A stretch of 49,209 bases of DNA from Phycisphaerae bacterium (GTDB lineage Bacteria > Planctomycetota > Phycisphaerae > Phycisphaerales > SM1A02): positions 1 to 49,209 of the forward strand of contig JABHZL010000025.1 of assembly GCA_018656645.1 (NCBI GenBank), in the 5' to 3' direction. The position numbers were made by a program, and so were the translations under genes. Shown here one piece after another: positions 32,120-40,726 of this stretch. Every line of letters begins with the position of its first letter. Positions within the stretch are counted from its first letter, which is position 1. A model generated the notes under the pieces. That model was not told the origin of the DNA, searched no databases, and saw nothing but the letters and a program-made list of their open reading frames with translations.

Positions 32120-33872
32120 ACTTTCTACCTCGTGATCGATCTGGCTTTGCTTTTCCCTCTAGAACTGCAAGAAGATCATCAATATTCGTTGTTCCGTCAC
32201 CAGTACAATCTGCTGTTCTTGAACCCCATAAAGTAATGACAAAAATCACGTCATTTGGATCAATGGGATCAGTTCCACCACCACCTGATGGCGGTCTAGT
32301 AATTTCAACTACAACGTTTGCTTGCTCAGTAAAACTGCCATTCGACGCTCGGTACGTGAATGAATCTGTTCCGGCAAAAGTACCCGTTGGTGTGTATGTC
32401 AATTCGTCATTAGCGGTTTGTGTAACGATACCCCCACGTTGTGCTCGAGCATCAAAATCAGATAACGATAGATTGTTACAATTATTTGATACATCATTTG
32501 CAAGTATATGTATTGCAACAGGAGTATTCATGTCCGTAAAAGCACGATCATCTTCCAATTGCGGAGGGTCGTTAGGCCACATGTTACATCCTTCAGAACC
32601 AGCAATTACTGAAAGAAAAGCTTCAGCACTATCAACGTTGTCTTCATGAAACTCAAAGGCAATATTCGCCACCCCACCATCACACAGGTGGCAGTAACTC
32701 ATAATCGTAGCGCCGCCTGCATTTGCACAATCCCCATTGCCACACTCATCTGGAGGATCTTCCATTTCATGTGTGTGAATCATGCCAAAATTGTGACCAG
32801 TTTCGTGTGCAAACACGATTGGATCCCAGTTACCAGCCTGCTCCCCTTCAAGGGGCATTGGGAATGTACCAGCAAGTCCGCCAGATACAGCATAACCATC
32901 ATTACAAAGACCAAAGAGGTTAGCAATTCCACCACCAAGACTACGTGCGGACAAAAGATGTGCAAGGTGACGATCAACACCACCCATGTGTGTTCGCCAG
33001 TAATTTGAAAATTCACCTATTTGACAATCTGTATCGCCACATGTCCACGGATCATCAGAGACTGACCAAAGGCGTAGGTATGAGATTTTCAATCGAACAC
33101 CAAGCCCGCCCACAGTAATTTCACCCTTATAAATATCTGAAACTGAGGAAACAAGCGTTTCAACATAATTTGCCGCTGCAGTTTCGCTGCCATCGAATAA
33201 ATCCGTGAATTCGGAATCAGAGTCAAAGGCAATTCGTACCTGAGGACACTCGTCAGGGATAGCTGCTGCTCTCTCTGAATCGCCTTTGTACACGCCTTCT
33301 TTTGGCGTCTCGACGTTACATTCGTATTGTGACCAGTTTATCATTCCTTCTGGGACATTGTTCTCGTCATACAACAACGTCATTCTGTCTGCATAGCGAG
33401 TACCAATGATGAATCGAGTGCCGTCAATCGAAATCCAACCATTTGCTATTTCTGAGCCAATCCCCAAAAACACATCTGAAGTTGGTTCACCAACAACTGT
33501 GCCTCGGAACATATAAGCCGTGGGCCATGGAAGTTCAACTTCGACCAAACGACCACGCTCATCATGCCGCATTACGACCAAAGTCGCATCACTTGAAAGT
33601 GCAGAAGCTTCTTCGAGTTGCAACGTGACTCGACGGTCTTTATCAAGTGGAAAATCTTCAATAAAAATAAACTCACTATCTGCTGCAAGAGTTAATTTTG
33701 AAACATCAAGTTGCAAACGAGTTGCAAAGTCTCTGCTCGCTCTAGGTGCTTCTTCACTGTGCACCGTAAGGGGTGACTCTACGTACACCGGTTCAAATGT
33801 GGTTGCATCCGCCCTGTATGAAACAGCGCAGCACGTGAGCCCCACAGCGATAGTAATAACTTGCTTTATCAT
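32118..33872 (-). CDS. Secreted metzincin-type zinc metalloprotease with cadherin-like domain and dockerin-like tail (paralogue B)
   Basis: The start at 33872 (MIKQVITIAVGLTCC) gives a clean signal peptide and 584 residues; the frame extends to 33944 but that would overlap the next gene. The order of parts matches paralogue A. The N-terminal region has VFLGIGSEIANGWISIDGTRFIIGT, close to its counterpart. The zinc site is HETGHNFGMIH (H356, H360, H366) and the Met-turn TIMSYCHLC. A cadherin-like module (NDVSNNC...GTDSFTYRAS), a Gly-rich linker and the tail TGDGTTNIDDLL follow, then a KPDRS-type basic end. The two differ mainly in an extra cysteine-rich loop in copy A after the zinc motif. Probably exported; substrate unknown. 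Confidence 0.85.
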   Translation of the reverse strand: MIKQVITIAVGLTCCAVSYRADATTFEPVYVESPLTVHSEEAPRASRDFATRLQLDVSKLTLAADSEFIFIEDFPLDKDRRVTLQLEEASALSSDATLVVMRHDERGRLVEVELPWPTAYMFRGTVVGEPTSDVFLGIGSEIANGWISIDGTRFIIGTRYADRMTLLYDENNVPEGMINWSQYECNVETPKEGVYKGDSERAAAIPDECPQVRIAFDSDSEFTDLFDGSETAAANYVETLVSSVSDIYKGEITVGGLGVRLKISYLRLWSVSDDPWTCGDTDCQIGEFSNYWRTHMGGVDRHLAHLLSARSLGGGIANLFGLCNDGYAVSGGLAGTFPMPLEGEQAGNWDPIVFAHETGHNFGMIHTHEMEDPPDECGNGDCANAGGATIMSYCHLCDGGVANIAFEFHEDNVDSAEAFLSVIAGSEGCNMWPNDPPQLEDDRAFTDMNTPVAIHILANDVSNNCNNLSLSDFDARAQRGGIVTQTANDELTYTPTGTFAGTDSFTYRASNGSFTEQANVVVEITRPPSGGGGTDPIDPNDVIFVITLWGSRTADCTGDGTTNIDDLLAVLEGKAKPDRSRGRK

Positions 33873-33940
33873 CCTAAATAATCTCCATAGGCAGAATTGC
33901 CTAGTAGTAAGAGTATGTTGGCAAGCCAAAAAGTTCAAGG

Positions 33941-34651
33941 TCAATCTCGGAGTAATCTCAATTCATCTCGTAAAATTGCGGCTAATTCGTAGTTTTCTGC
34001 TGAGATTGCAGCCAAAAGTCGTTCCTTGAGATCGGCTCGTTCCGAGGGAGGAAGTTGTGGAACCAACGCTTCTTTCATCCCAAGGAGCAACTGCACTTCG
34101 TTTGATGATTCCCATCCTTCACCTAACGTCTCTTTGAGCTCATTTAACCCACGATTTACTGCCTCAACACCCTTTGATGGCTCCCCCTCTTCAACTGCCC
34201 ACTCAGCGCCAGCCCTTGCTCGCATTGCGATCACCGATGCCCGAAATTGCTCCAAAGCTTCCCTGTCAATTTCTTCCTGCGCGTTGTCTCGGCAAAGGTT
34301 AAACAGTGCAAGATTCTGGTCACAGTCTTGAATGACTGCTCCCCATTTACCTAGCGCGAATAACGCGGCACTCCGATGAGATCTTTGCACGCCCTCTTCT
34401 CGCAATCTACGGCACATTTCTGGGTCAATTCCACCCCAAGCGCCGCGATCTTCAAACAATGCAAGAAGTGTCGAATATCCATCTTGAAGTACACCGTCAG
34501 GGCGTCCTGCCATTTCCATCTGAATCACACCCAATTCAATGCGAATTTGAATCAGCTGACGACCATCAGGTGCCTCGATAAGCCGAGCATTCAACTTGCC
34601 TTGCTCATAAGGCCACGTGTTCAAAATCTGTGAAATATCATTTTCATGCAT
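33941..34651 (-). CDS. UvrB/UvrC (UVR) motif protein
   Basis: The start at 34651 (MHENDISQIL) gives 236 residues; a frame to 34753 adds a Cys-rich stretch lacking support. The last 40 residues contain a UVR motif, RADLKERLLAAISAENYELAAILRDELRLL, the helical hairpin that in UvrB and UvrC mediates their interaction and that also occurs in McsA and ClpC. The rest is helical with no cysteine zinc pairs, so it is not McsA. The N-terminal part (PYEQGKLNARLIEAPDGRQLIQIRIELGVIQMEMAGRPDG) may be a separate small domain. It is divergent from a sigma-factor gene. Function is unknown; the motif suggests protein-protein interaction. Confidence 0.65.
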   Translation of the reverse strand: MHENDISQILNTWPYEQGKLNARLIEAPDGRQLIQIRIELGVIQMEMAGRPDGVLQDGYSTLLALFEDRGAWGGIDPEMCRRLREEGVQRSHRSAALFALGKWGAVIQDCDQNLALFNLCRDNAQEEIDREALEQFRASVIAMRARAGAEWAVEEGEPSKGVEAVNRGLNELKETLGEGWESSNEVQLLLGMKEALVPQLPPSERADLKERLLAAISAENYELAAILRDELRLLRD

Positions 34652-34827
34652 AATCGGAACCTTTTTCCCAATGTGACATTCTACTCTCCCAAAACAGTAA
34701 AAGCAGGTGGTCATTCCGATTATGCGGGCTACCATTACAGAAGGGTGGGACAACTGTATTCATTTGCAATAAAAAGTCGCCGATCTAGAAGAACAGGACT
34801 CTAAGTATTGCGAATAGGAGAAAACAA

Positions 34828-35661
34828 GTGGACCTCGACCTCTATCTAAGCCAGATCAACGAAGTACCTCTGCTCACTGCAGAGGAAGAGAAAATTCTAG
34901 GGTGGCAGATCGTCAATGACAACGATCCCGCAGCGAAAGATCATATGATCAGGGCAAACCTACGGCTCGTAGTGGCTATTGGCAAACGATACCTTGGAAG
35001 AGGGTTAACCCTTGGCGATTTGATTGAAGAAGGAAATGTTGGTCTTATTCGTGCAGTTGAGGGATTTGACCCCGCACATGGTGCGAGATTTTCAACGTAC
35101 GCTTCATGGTGGATCAAACAATCAATTCGACGAATGTTGATTAATGCAACACAACCAGTTCATGTCCCTGCATACATGGTTGATCTCATCAATCGTTTCA
35201 GGCAAGTTCAAAAACAATTACATAACAAATTGGGCCACGACCCATCAGGCGAAGAACTTGCAGAAGCAATGTCCATTCCTCCCAAAAAATTACTGACCAT
35301 TCGACGCGCGATGCGTGCGTACGCCACTGCCTCGCGTGGACCTGTGAATGCAGATGGGGAACCTATGGCTCTTGCAGATTTGTTTGAAGATCACAAACTA
35401 CCAAGACCTGATGAAGATGTAGAAAAACGTGAAACAATTAAAGATGCACTTTCGTACATCGACAAACTCGACGAAAGAGATGCCCGCGTGCTCCGTTTGC
35501 GATTCGGTCTTGAAGGTCAAGATCCTCTCACCCTAAAACAGATCGGTCTTGTTGTTGGACTTACGCGAGAACGCGTTCGCCAAATAGAAATCGATTCGCT
35601 TCGACGCTTGCGTGAACACATGCACCGCGTTCCAGCAAAATCTCACCGCGCAGCAGGATAA
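34828..35661 (+). CDS. RNA polymerase sigma-70 family factor (RpoD/RpoS-like, short)
   Basis: Translation starts at GTG 34828, with AGGAGA about seven bases upstream, and gives 277 residues. It has sigma region 1.2 ([20 protein letters not shown]) and region 2 ([60 protein letters not shown], covering core binding and -10 recognition). Region 3 ([20 protein letters not shown]) and region 4 ([32 protein letters not shown], -35 recognition) follow. Region 1.1 is missing and the spacer is short, so it is probably a group 2 or planctomycete-type primary-like sigma factor. The targeted promoters are not known. Confidence 0.9.
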   Translation: MDLDLYLSQINEVPLLTAEEEKILGWQIVNDNDPAAKDHMIRANLRLVVAIGKRYLGRGLTLGDLIEEGNVGLIRAVEGFDPAHGARFSTYASWWIKQSIRRMLINATQPVHVPAYMVDLINRFRQVQKQLHNKLGHDPSGEELAEAMSIPPKKLLTIRRAMRAYATASRGPVNADGEPMALADLFEDHKLPRPDEDVEKRETIKDALSYIDKLDERDARVLRLRFGLEGQDPLTLKQIGLVVGLTRERVRQIEIDSLRRLREHMHRVPAKSHRAAG

Positions 35662-35691
35662 ATAAAATACACAGAAGTAATACGTAGTTTC

Positions 35692-37326
35692 TTACTGCAA
35701 TGCTTCGCGAAAAACGCTTGCAAATTGCTCCCCGCCAAGAGTTGGGTCGAGTTGTTTCAAGCGATTCACTTTTGCATGGGCTTTCATCTTATTACCGCCA
35801 TCTTCGCAATACCATCGGATCATTCGTGAATGTGCTAGCCAATACCAATAATTGTTTTTCGTACCAAGCACAAGTCCACGCGCTACTCTTTGCATTGCAG
35901 CGGGATCCCTGTTGCAATCTGCAAGTCCGATCGCAACGTGAAGCGTAACACCTTGCTCTGTGCTGCTTCGTTCAAAGAATTTCTTTGCGATGTTAAGTCG
36001 ACCTAGCAACCTATTTGCTTCACCAAGCAAGTAAGGTGAATCTAACGAGGTTTTCTCCAACAATGCCACAACTACTTTTGGCAACCAAGGATTCTCTTCT
36101 ATCCCGACAGTGTGCCACAAATCAACATATTCTTGCAACAATGTTTGTACAGCTATTGGCTGTATTTCTGCAACAATTCCAGCCACACTTTTTCCGCTTA
36201 TTGCTGCTTGCCTAATTCGATTTTGAAGGGTTCCTACATCACTGCCTCGCAGAAGTTTTCGAAGTTCTTGCGCATCATCGTAGTAACCAGAATTGACCGA
36301 AACCAAGTGTAAATGTTCGCCCGCTTTTTGTATATTTCCTTCACTCGCAAAGTGTGAACCTGCAAATAATTGCCAGTAAGAATAATCATAGGATGTTTCA
36401 GTTGGCTGCTGCAAAACAAGTTCAATGGCATCATGCACTTCACTGAGCTGCAATTTTATTTCTGGTGTAGTTAAAAGTTGCTGCGCTGAAAACGCGCATC
36501 CACTCTGCATGAGTTCTAGCAATTTTTCTTTAGCCAAAACAAACTTATTTTGTTCGAGGTAATCATGTGCAACTGCACGTTGTGCGACCAACGCAATCCC
36601 TTTTTGTTCAGAAGACGAAACAATTGCAATGGGCGGATCGAGCCGCTCTAATAATCCAACGAGCTTTAGGTCAATCACTCTTCTCTCAACACCACGTGCA
36701 ACGAGGTCATTTGCTACGCCAAAGAGCAATTCTAGATTGCTTGGTTGCTGTTCTACTACACCACAAGCAAAAAACCAACGCAAATCATTTCTATTGCGAG
36801 ATGCGAGCAGACTGTCCCATGTATAACCATCGACTTGTTCACTACGCAATGCTGCAACGAGTTGATCTTCGATGTCAGCGGATTTCATTTCATTAATACT
36901 CTCTGCACATTCAAGAGCTTCTTCATGCCTTCCTAAACAATCAAGGGCATGCAAGCGCATTCGTAACAACCTTGAAGCTGACAATCCAGAGACGGCGCCA
37001 TCTAATTCAGAAAGGTGCCCCAAACATAATTCTGCAGCGTTTTTGTTGCCTTGCGCTGCGCGGATTCCCTCAATCATGCCCATTGCAAATGGCACATCCA
37101 ACTCTCTTTGAGCAACCGTAAGCTCCCCTTGCGTTGCTTTAATACACTGATCGTAAATCTGATCTGTTAATTCTGTTGACTCTTCCAACGAATCTTTTGT
37201 TGGTACTCCGATAGTAATTTCCGGAACGTGCAACGTTGTTCCCCAATTTTCAAACAACTTCTTGCTTGCTTCTTCGAACGAAGTTGGCACGCAAGCCACT
37301 ATCAACGCAACGTAAAAAGATAGCAT
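35692..37326 (-). CDS. Helical-repeat (TPR-like) envelope protein of the Exb cassette
   Basis: The 544-residue product begins with a short hydrophobic leader (LSFYVALIVACVPTS), possibly a lipobox or uncleaved anchor. Long runs of paired helices follow, with TPR-like phrases such as LHALDCLGRHEEALECAESI, LYVALGL-type spacing and LNIAKKFFERSSTEQGVTLHVAIGL. No enzyme motif was seen. It is the last gene of the DoxX-VWA-ExbB-ExbD-ExbD unit, its ATG overlapping the second exbD stop by one base (TAATG). A periplasmic, possibly outer-membrane-facing scaffold role is inferred from this position. It converges with the sigma-factor gene. Confidence 0.6.
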   Translation of the reverse strand: MLSFYVALIVACVPTSFEEASKKLFENWGTTLHVPEITIGVPTKDSLEESTELTDQIYDQCIKATQGELTVAQRELDVPFAMGMIEGIRAAQGNKNAAELCLGHLSELDGAVSGLSASRLLRMRLHALDCLGRHEEALECAESINEMKSADIEDQLVAALRSEQVDGYTWDSLLASRNRNDLRWFFACGVVEQQPSNLELLFGVANDLVARGVERRVIDLKLVGLLERLDPPIAIVSSSEQKGIALVAQRAVAHDYLEQNKFVLAKEKLLELMQSGCAFSAQQLLTTPEIKLQLSEVHDAIELVLQQPTETSYDYSYWQLFAGSHFASEGNIQKAGEHLHLVSVNSGYYDDAQELRKLLRGSDVGTLQNRIRQAAISGKSVAGIVAEIQPIAVQTLLQEYVDLWHTVGIEENPWLPKVVVALLEKTSLDSPYLLGEANRLLGRLNIAKKFFERSSTEQGVTLHVAIGLADCNRDPAAMQRVARGLVLGTKNNYWYWLAHSRMIRWYCEDGGNKMKAHAKVNRLKQLDPTLGGEQFASVFREALQ

Positions 37327-37778
37327 TATGGTTTCCCCAGAGTAATATTTGTATATCTTGATTGCACTGTTGTGTTATACACTGCAACGGCGTGTTCCCA
37401 ACGGGTCTCACTACTTGGGCGAATCAAAATTGGATGATCCGGCGTAAAAAGTCCACCCGTTCCAAAACCGTCGGCGCGATTTGCCCTGAGAAACTTTTTC
37501 AATTCTCCAAGACTTTGAATGGGTTCCCAAGGACCTTCAATCTGAAGGCGTATGTCACTTGTAAACTTCCCTGCTGATTCAACCAACACAACGAGGGGTT
37601 CCTCGTCGAGCAGTGCTTCGACATTTCTCCCCTCCGCAGGTAAGTCCATTGGGAAAGATGCTTCCGCACGCCGAAACTCTGTTGCAACCATAAAATAAAT
37701 CAACAACAAAAAAACAACATCAATCATAGATGTAAGATTCAAACCAATGGTGAAAGATCGTCGCTTTCGTAGAATCAC
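37326..37778 (-). CDS. ExbD/TolR family protein (second copy)
   Basis: The 150-residue protein has one N-terminal transmembrane helix with the functional Asp, NLTSMIDVVFLLLIYFMVATEFRR, then a periplasmic alpha/beta domain. The N-terminal RKRRSFTIGLNLTSMIDVVFLLL pattern is standard for ExbD/TolR. With ExbB these proteins form a proton-driven motor. The start overlaps the first exbD gene by four bases (ATGA) and the end overlaps the TPR-like gene by one. The periplasmic domain is dissimilar from its neighbour's, so the two are more likely to form a heteromeric pair than to be redundant. Confidence 0.9.
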   Translation of the reverse strand: MILRKRRSFTIGLNLTSMIDVVFLLLIYFMVATEFRRAEASFPMDLPAEGRNVEALLDEEPLVVLVESAGKFTSDIRLQIEGPWEPIQSLGELKKFLRANRADGFGTGGLFTPDHPILIRPSSETRWEHAVAVYNTTVQSRYTNITLGKP

Positions 37779-38209
37779 AACCTTTCCTCCATATCTACTA
37801 CAAGGTGTAGCCTCGGATTTCCTCCGGCACCGCGAACGGCTTCTATGACTTGATGAACGTGCTCATATTTTGTTGATCTATCAGCCCGAAGGTGCACTTC
37901 ACTCGTCCCACTTGCGAGACCTTGGCTAATCATTGAAGACAATTTTTTCATTTCGTTGGTGCCCACACTGTGCTTGCCAACAATTATTTTTTCTATCGAT
38001 CCGTCAGAAAGTGGAACAAGATTAATAACCATTTTATGTTCTGAACTTGTAACCATCGCAGCAGGGTTTTCTGGAGCTGGCAAATCAAGTGATATTACAT
38101 CTCGGTCAACAATTTGTGACACAACAACAAAAAAAACAATGAGCAAAAAAGTGACATCGATCATCGGTGTCATGTTTGCATTCAGTGTGATTGCTGCTGT
38201 ACGTTTCAT
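37775..38209 (-). CDS. ExbD/TolR family protein (first copy)
   Basis: The 144-residue product has the ExbD signature in its single helix, LNANMTPMIDVTFLLIVFFVVVSQ, with the proton-handling Asp after MI. A periplasmic domain with strands HKMVINLVPLSDG and VHLRADRSTKYEHVHQVIEAVR follows; the latter is the family's conserved final block. It overlaps ExbB and the second ExbD by four bases each, so the three make one translational unit. It is a proton-conducting stator component with ExbB. TolR versus ExbD cannot be separated by sequence alone. Confidence 0.92.
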   Translation of the reverse strand: MKRTAAITLNANMTPMIDVTFLLIVFFVVVSQIVDRDVISLDLPAPENPAAMVTSSEHKMVINLVPLSDGSIEKIIVGKHSVGTNEMKKLSSMISQGLASGTSEVHLRADRSTKYEHVHQVIEAVRGAGGNPRLHLVVDMEERL

Positions 38210-38982
38210 ACAGTAGTGGTTTCAATAATTTGCTTTGGTAACTCGCTGTGTATATCACTGCTGGCTTTGGTGGTTGGTGTTTTTCGAGGTCTAAAATGAT
38301 TTAAGATATCTTCTGCAACGATAGTTGCTTCAACTGTAAGTTCGTCAATTTTGTTTCTCAATACCGCGTACCCAGCAAGGGCTGGGATTGCAACAACCAG
38401 ACCCCAAAATGTAGTTGTTAGTGCAGTGCCAATTCCACCCGCAAGCGCAACTGGGTCTGCACTTCCTCCTGATGCAACGATTGCACCGAACGCCAAAATC
38501 ATACCGTACACCGTGCCAAACAAACCGATCATTGGACTGACTTGCCCAATGACGTTTAGCATTTCAATTCTTCTCAACCGCGCCGTCGCCAACTCGTCTG
38601 CTGTTTGTTCAAGTGACCGCATCATTGCGGGAAACCCAAACTTTGCTTCGCGAAATGCTGCGTGTAAAATTCTTCCAAGGTATGTTTGATCCTCGCTTGT
38701 GAGTTCCACAATGGATCTAAAATCTTTTTTCGAAATTCGTTTTTCTATTTTTGCAATAAGATCATCTGGAACTACGCCTGGTTTTCTATTGGCAAGAAAC
38801 ATGTAAATCATCATGCCAATCGCTCCCACTGACATTGCAAGGAGTAACCATGTCACTCCACTCCCGAGATATTCAATTGAACCATCAGATCTTCTTGAAA
38901 CAAAAAAAGCTTCGGCAAACGAGTGTGACCCGCCATTGGCTTGAGCAAGAAGTGAAAAAACTGTGTGTATATTGAAACTCAA
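38206..38982 (-). CDS. ExbB/TolQ/MotA family proton channel protein
   Basis: The 258-residue protein has an N-terminal segment with a Gly/Ser-rich loop and transmembrane helix 1 (VTWLLLAMSVGAIGMMIYMFLA). A cytoplasmic domain follows, then the conserved GQVSPMIGLFGTVYGMILAFGAI helix-loop and IGTALTTTFWGLVVAIPALAGYAVL, the helices facing ExbD. It forms the pentameric ring of a motor coupling the proton gradient to periplasmic work. The tail is basic and flexible. It follows the VWA gene by ten bases and overlaps ExbD. Confidence 0.92.
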   Translation of the reverse strand: MSFNIHTVFSLLAQANGGSHSFAEAFFVSRRSDGSIEYLGSGVTWLLLAMSVGAIGMMIYMFLANRKPGVVPDDLIAKIEKRISKKDFRSIVELTSEDQTYLGRILHAAFREAKFGFPAMMRSLEQTADELATARLRRIEMLNVIGQVSPMIGLFGTVYGMILAFGAIVASGGSADPVALAGGIGTALTTTFWGLVVAIPALAGYAVLRNKIDELTVEATIVAEDILNHFRPRKTPTTKASSDIHSELPKQIIETTTV

Positions 38983-38992
38983 AATCTTTCTC

Positions 38993-39913
38993 CTATCTCG
39001 ATACTTTACTTCGATCTATAAAGGTGTACCCGTCAATTCCACCATGATCTTCTGCAATTCTTCGCATCGTATTTGCAGGATCAGGCGTTAAAAATTCAAT
39101 GCAGTTAATACGCACTCTCCTTCGCCCATTCCGAGAATCCACGGGATTCATAGCGTCTAGGGACGAGAGCAACTGTTCTGGTGAAACTTCGTATTGCCCT
39201 GCTCCGCGAATGTTCTCACTGAGTAAGTACACAAGGTCTGGCTTCATTCGAATCGCAAGGGCAATCGCATTGGTTGGATTGCTTCTACCTGTTGGAACAA
39301 CGTTGTCACTACTTTGAATCCACTCCATTGCCTTTGTAATATTCTTCCGGTTTGCAGCAACCAATCTATTTACGGGCGGAACTGCAATGACATGGTCCTT
39401 TTGAAAAAACAGAATCGCAAACGATTGTTTCGTGTTCAAATCCAATAGCGATTGTTCAAGACCTTTGACAACAGTTGATAGATGCAGCAACATTGAGCCA
39501 GAAGCGTCAACAACATACACAATGTTTTTTGCAGAAACTGCTTCAAGACCCATAAACGCCGCTTCTTCTGCTTTGTCTCTTCTTGCGAGTTGGGGGATTG
39601 TAGGTGTAGGAGACGTGAGCAATGCGAGACCATCTTGGACTGCTCGCTCCCTGGGGTCTGGCAAGGGCGGCAATGTAAAACCAGATTCTGCAATTTCAAA
39701 AGGCTCTGAAGGCAGGGCCATTGGCTGCTCCAATTGATCGTGCCACGTTGCAGTAATGATTGGCGGCGGATCATCAACAGTTTGTATCACTGTCCAAGTA
39801 ATGAGAAAAGCAAGTGCGCCAAGCCCAACATGGACGCCAATAGAAATCACCCAAGCAACAATCGAGGTAGTGCTCAGCGTTCTTTTAGGTTCGTTTGTAT
39901 TCTGGCTATTCAT
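38993..39913 (-). CDS. VWA-domain protein with TonB/TolA-like N-terminal helix
   Basis: The start at 39913 gives 306 residues; 39925 adds four and a TTG at 39967 is rejected. An N-terminal helix (about 17-45) reads SIVAWVISIGVHVGLGALAFLI and contains a Ser-x3-His pair (S24, H28), which is the coupling motif of TonB and TolA helices. A Pro-rich stretch (about 70-130) follows, then a von Willebrand A domain (about 140-290) with the MIDAS motif VDASGSM. The VWA domain replaces the usual TonB C-terminal domain. It sits just upstream of ExbB/ExbD. The interpretation is an ExbB/D-energised protein that grips a periplasmic partner through the VWA domain. This is inferred and untested. Confidence 0.78.
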   Translation of the reverse strand: MNSQNTNEPKRTLSTTSIVAWVISIGVHVGLGALAFLITWTVIQTVDDPPPIITATWHDQLEQPMALPSEPFEIAESGFTLPPLPDPRERAVQDGLALLTSPTPTIPQLARRDKAEEAAFMGLEAVSAKNIVYVVDASGSMLLHLSTVVKGLEQSLLDLNTKQSFAILFFQKDHVIAVPPVNRLVAANRKNITKAMEWIQSSDNVVPTGRSNPTNAIALAIRMKPDLVYLLSENIRGAGQYEVSPEQLLSSLDAMNPVDSRNGRRRVRINCIEFLTPDPANTMRRIAEDHGGIDGYTFIDRSKVSR

Positions 39914-39963
39914 CGCAGTGTGCATGACATTGAGAAGCCTACCGCAGAAAAAGTGTATACCCG

Positions 39964-40554
39964 TCAATCATCGCCTTTTTTCGTGGACTTATCTGCAGAA
40001 AGTTTTGGATCAACGTATTTCCCTGTTTGATATCTGTCTATAGATAATGCCCCTGCCCCTCCAACAACTACTCCAAGCGAGAGCACAAATAGGCACAACT
40101 CAGTAAATAATTGTGAAAATGCACCGTGTTGCAGAGGCCAATCAAATGGGTTCATCGAAAACATCCCATTGATTTTGTATGAGACAAGATAAAGCGCAGT
40201 GCCCATGATGATGCAAATGACAAAAGCAGAAAGTCGAGTAAAGAGCCCTACGAGGACCAATATACCTGCGAGCAACTCTAATGCTCCAGCTGACCACGCA
40301 AGTAGTGTTCCCCAACCGCCAAGCTGCGGACATTCGTTGTGCAGTAATAAAGCAATTCGGTTGAGTCCACGTGTGGTTTGATTACCAGTTTCGGCATCCG
40401 TAATAACTTGCAGTTCAATCGCTTCAAGCGAGATTGCTTGTTCAGAAGAGACTTCCACAAAAACGAAGCAATTGACCCAGCCGGAAGTGATCATCGCAGC
40501 AGCGATAACAAAACGAGAGAGTAGTGGCATGATTGAATTCATTGGAACATTCAT
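39964..40554 (-). CDS. DoxX family membrane protein
   Basis: The 196-residue protein has four hydrophobic segments in the DoxX layout. The N-terminal SRFVIAAAMITSGW is followed by the conserved GTLLAWSAGALELLAGILVLVGLFTRLSAFVICIIMGTAL block. Then come a histidine-containing loop (DWPLQHGAFSQ) and a final helix with a basic tail. Between helices 1 and 2 is an unusually long, acidic loop (about 30-75) with one Cys. DoxX proteins are inner-membrane proteins of unclear function, some linked to redox. It is 50 bases upstream of the VWA gene and may head the same unit. Confidence 0.78.
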   Translation of the reverse strand: MNVPMNSIMPLLSRFVIAAAMITSGWVNCFVFVEVSSEQAISLEAIELQVITDAETGNQTTRGLNRIALLLHNECPQLGGWGTLLAWSAGALELLAGILVLVGLFTRLSAFVICIIMGTALYLVSYKINGMFSMNPFDWPLQHGAFSQLFTELCLFVLSLGVVVGGAGALSIDRYQTGKYVDPKLSADKSTKKGDD

Positions 40555-40565
40555 CCTTTCACGAC

Positions 40566-40594
40566 TTGGGAAATTGTCGCTGTGCGCGTATCAT
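40566..40594 (+). promoter_or_regulatory. Candidate promoter of tRNA-Leu
   Basis: TTGGGA (40566-40571, 4 of 6 matches to TTGACA) and TATCAT (40589-40594, 5 of 6 to TATAAT) are separated by 17 bases. Initiation would fall near 40601, about 13 bases before the tRNA. It resembles a sigma-70 promoter. Assignment is by consensus only. Confidence 0.5.
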
Positions 40595-40613
40595 ACGCCC
40601 TGCACACATCGCC

Positions 40614-40697
40614 GCGGGCGTGGCGAAATTGGCAGACGCGCCAGATTTAGGTTCTGGTGGGGTAACACCCGTGGAGGTTCGAGTCCTCTCGCCCGCA
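40614..40697 (+). tRNA. tRNA-Leu (anticodon UAG)
   Basis: The acceptor stem GCGGGCG (40614-40620) pairs with CGCCCGC (40690-40696), with discriminator A at 40697. The anticodon stem CCAGA/TCTGG encloses loop TTTAGGT, giving anticodon TAG (UAG, reading CUA and related Leu codons). The long variable arm (GGGGTAACACCCGT region) is typical of class II tRNA-Leu, and the T arm contains GGTTCGAGTCC. The 3' CCA is not encoded. It is 84 bases long, immediately upstream of the DAHP synthase gene. Confidence 0.95.
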
Positions 40698-40726
40698 TTC
40701 CTCCCGAAGTAGAGGTGAATAACCAC

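Noticed and set aside
30186-33944. Protease genes as part of a mobile element or toxin island.
   Set aside because: No transposase, integrase, flanking repeats or composition shift by eye; a local duplication explains them.
35662-35691. Possible terminator between the sigma-factor gene and the TPR-like gene.
   Set aside because: Only a 5-bp stem (AGTAA/TTACT) with a long loop is present and no T-tract.
40472-40726. An open frame extends the DAHP synthase gene upstream by about 85 codons.
   Set aside because: It reads directly through the tRNA-Leu(UAG) gene at 40614-40697, and the family N-terminus begins at the ATG at 40727.
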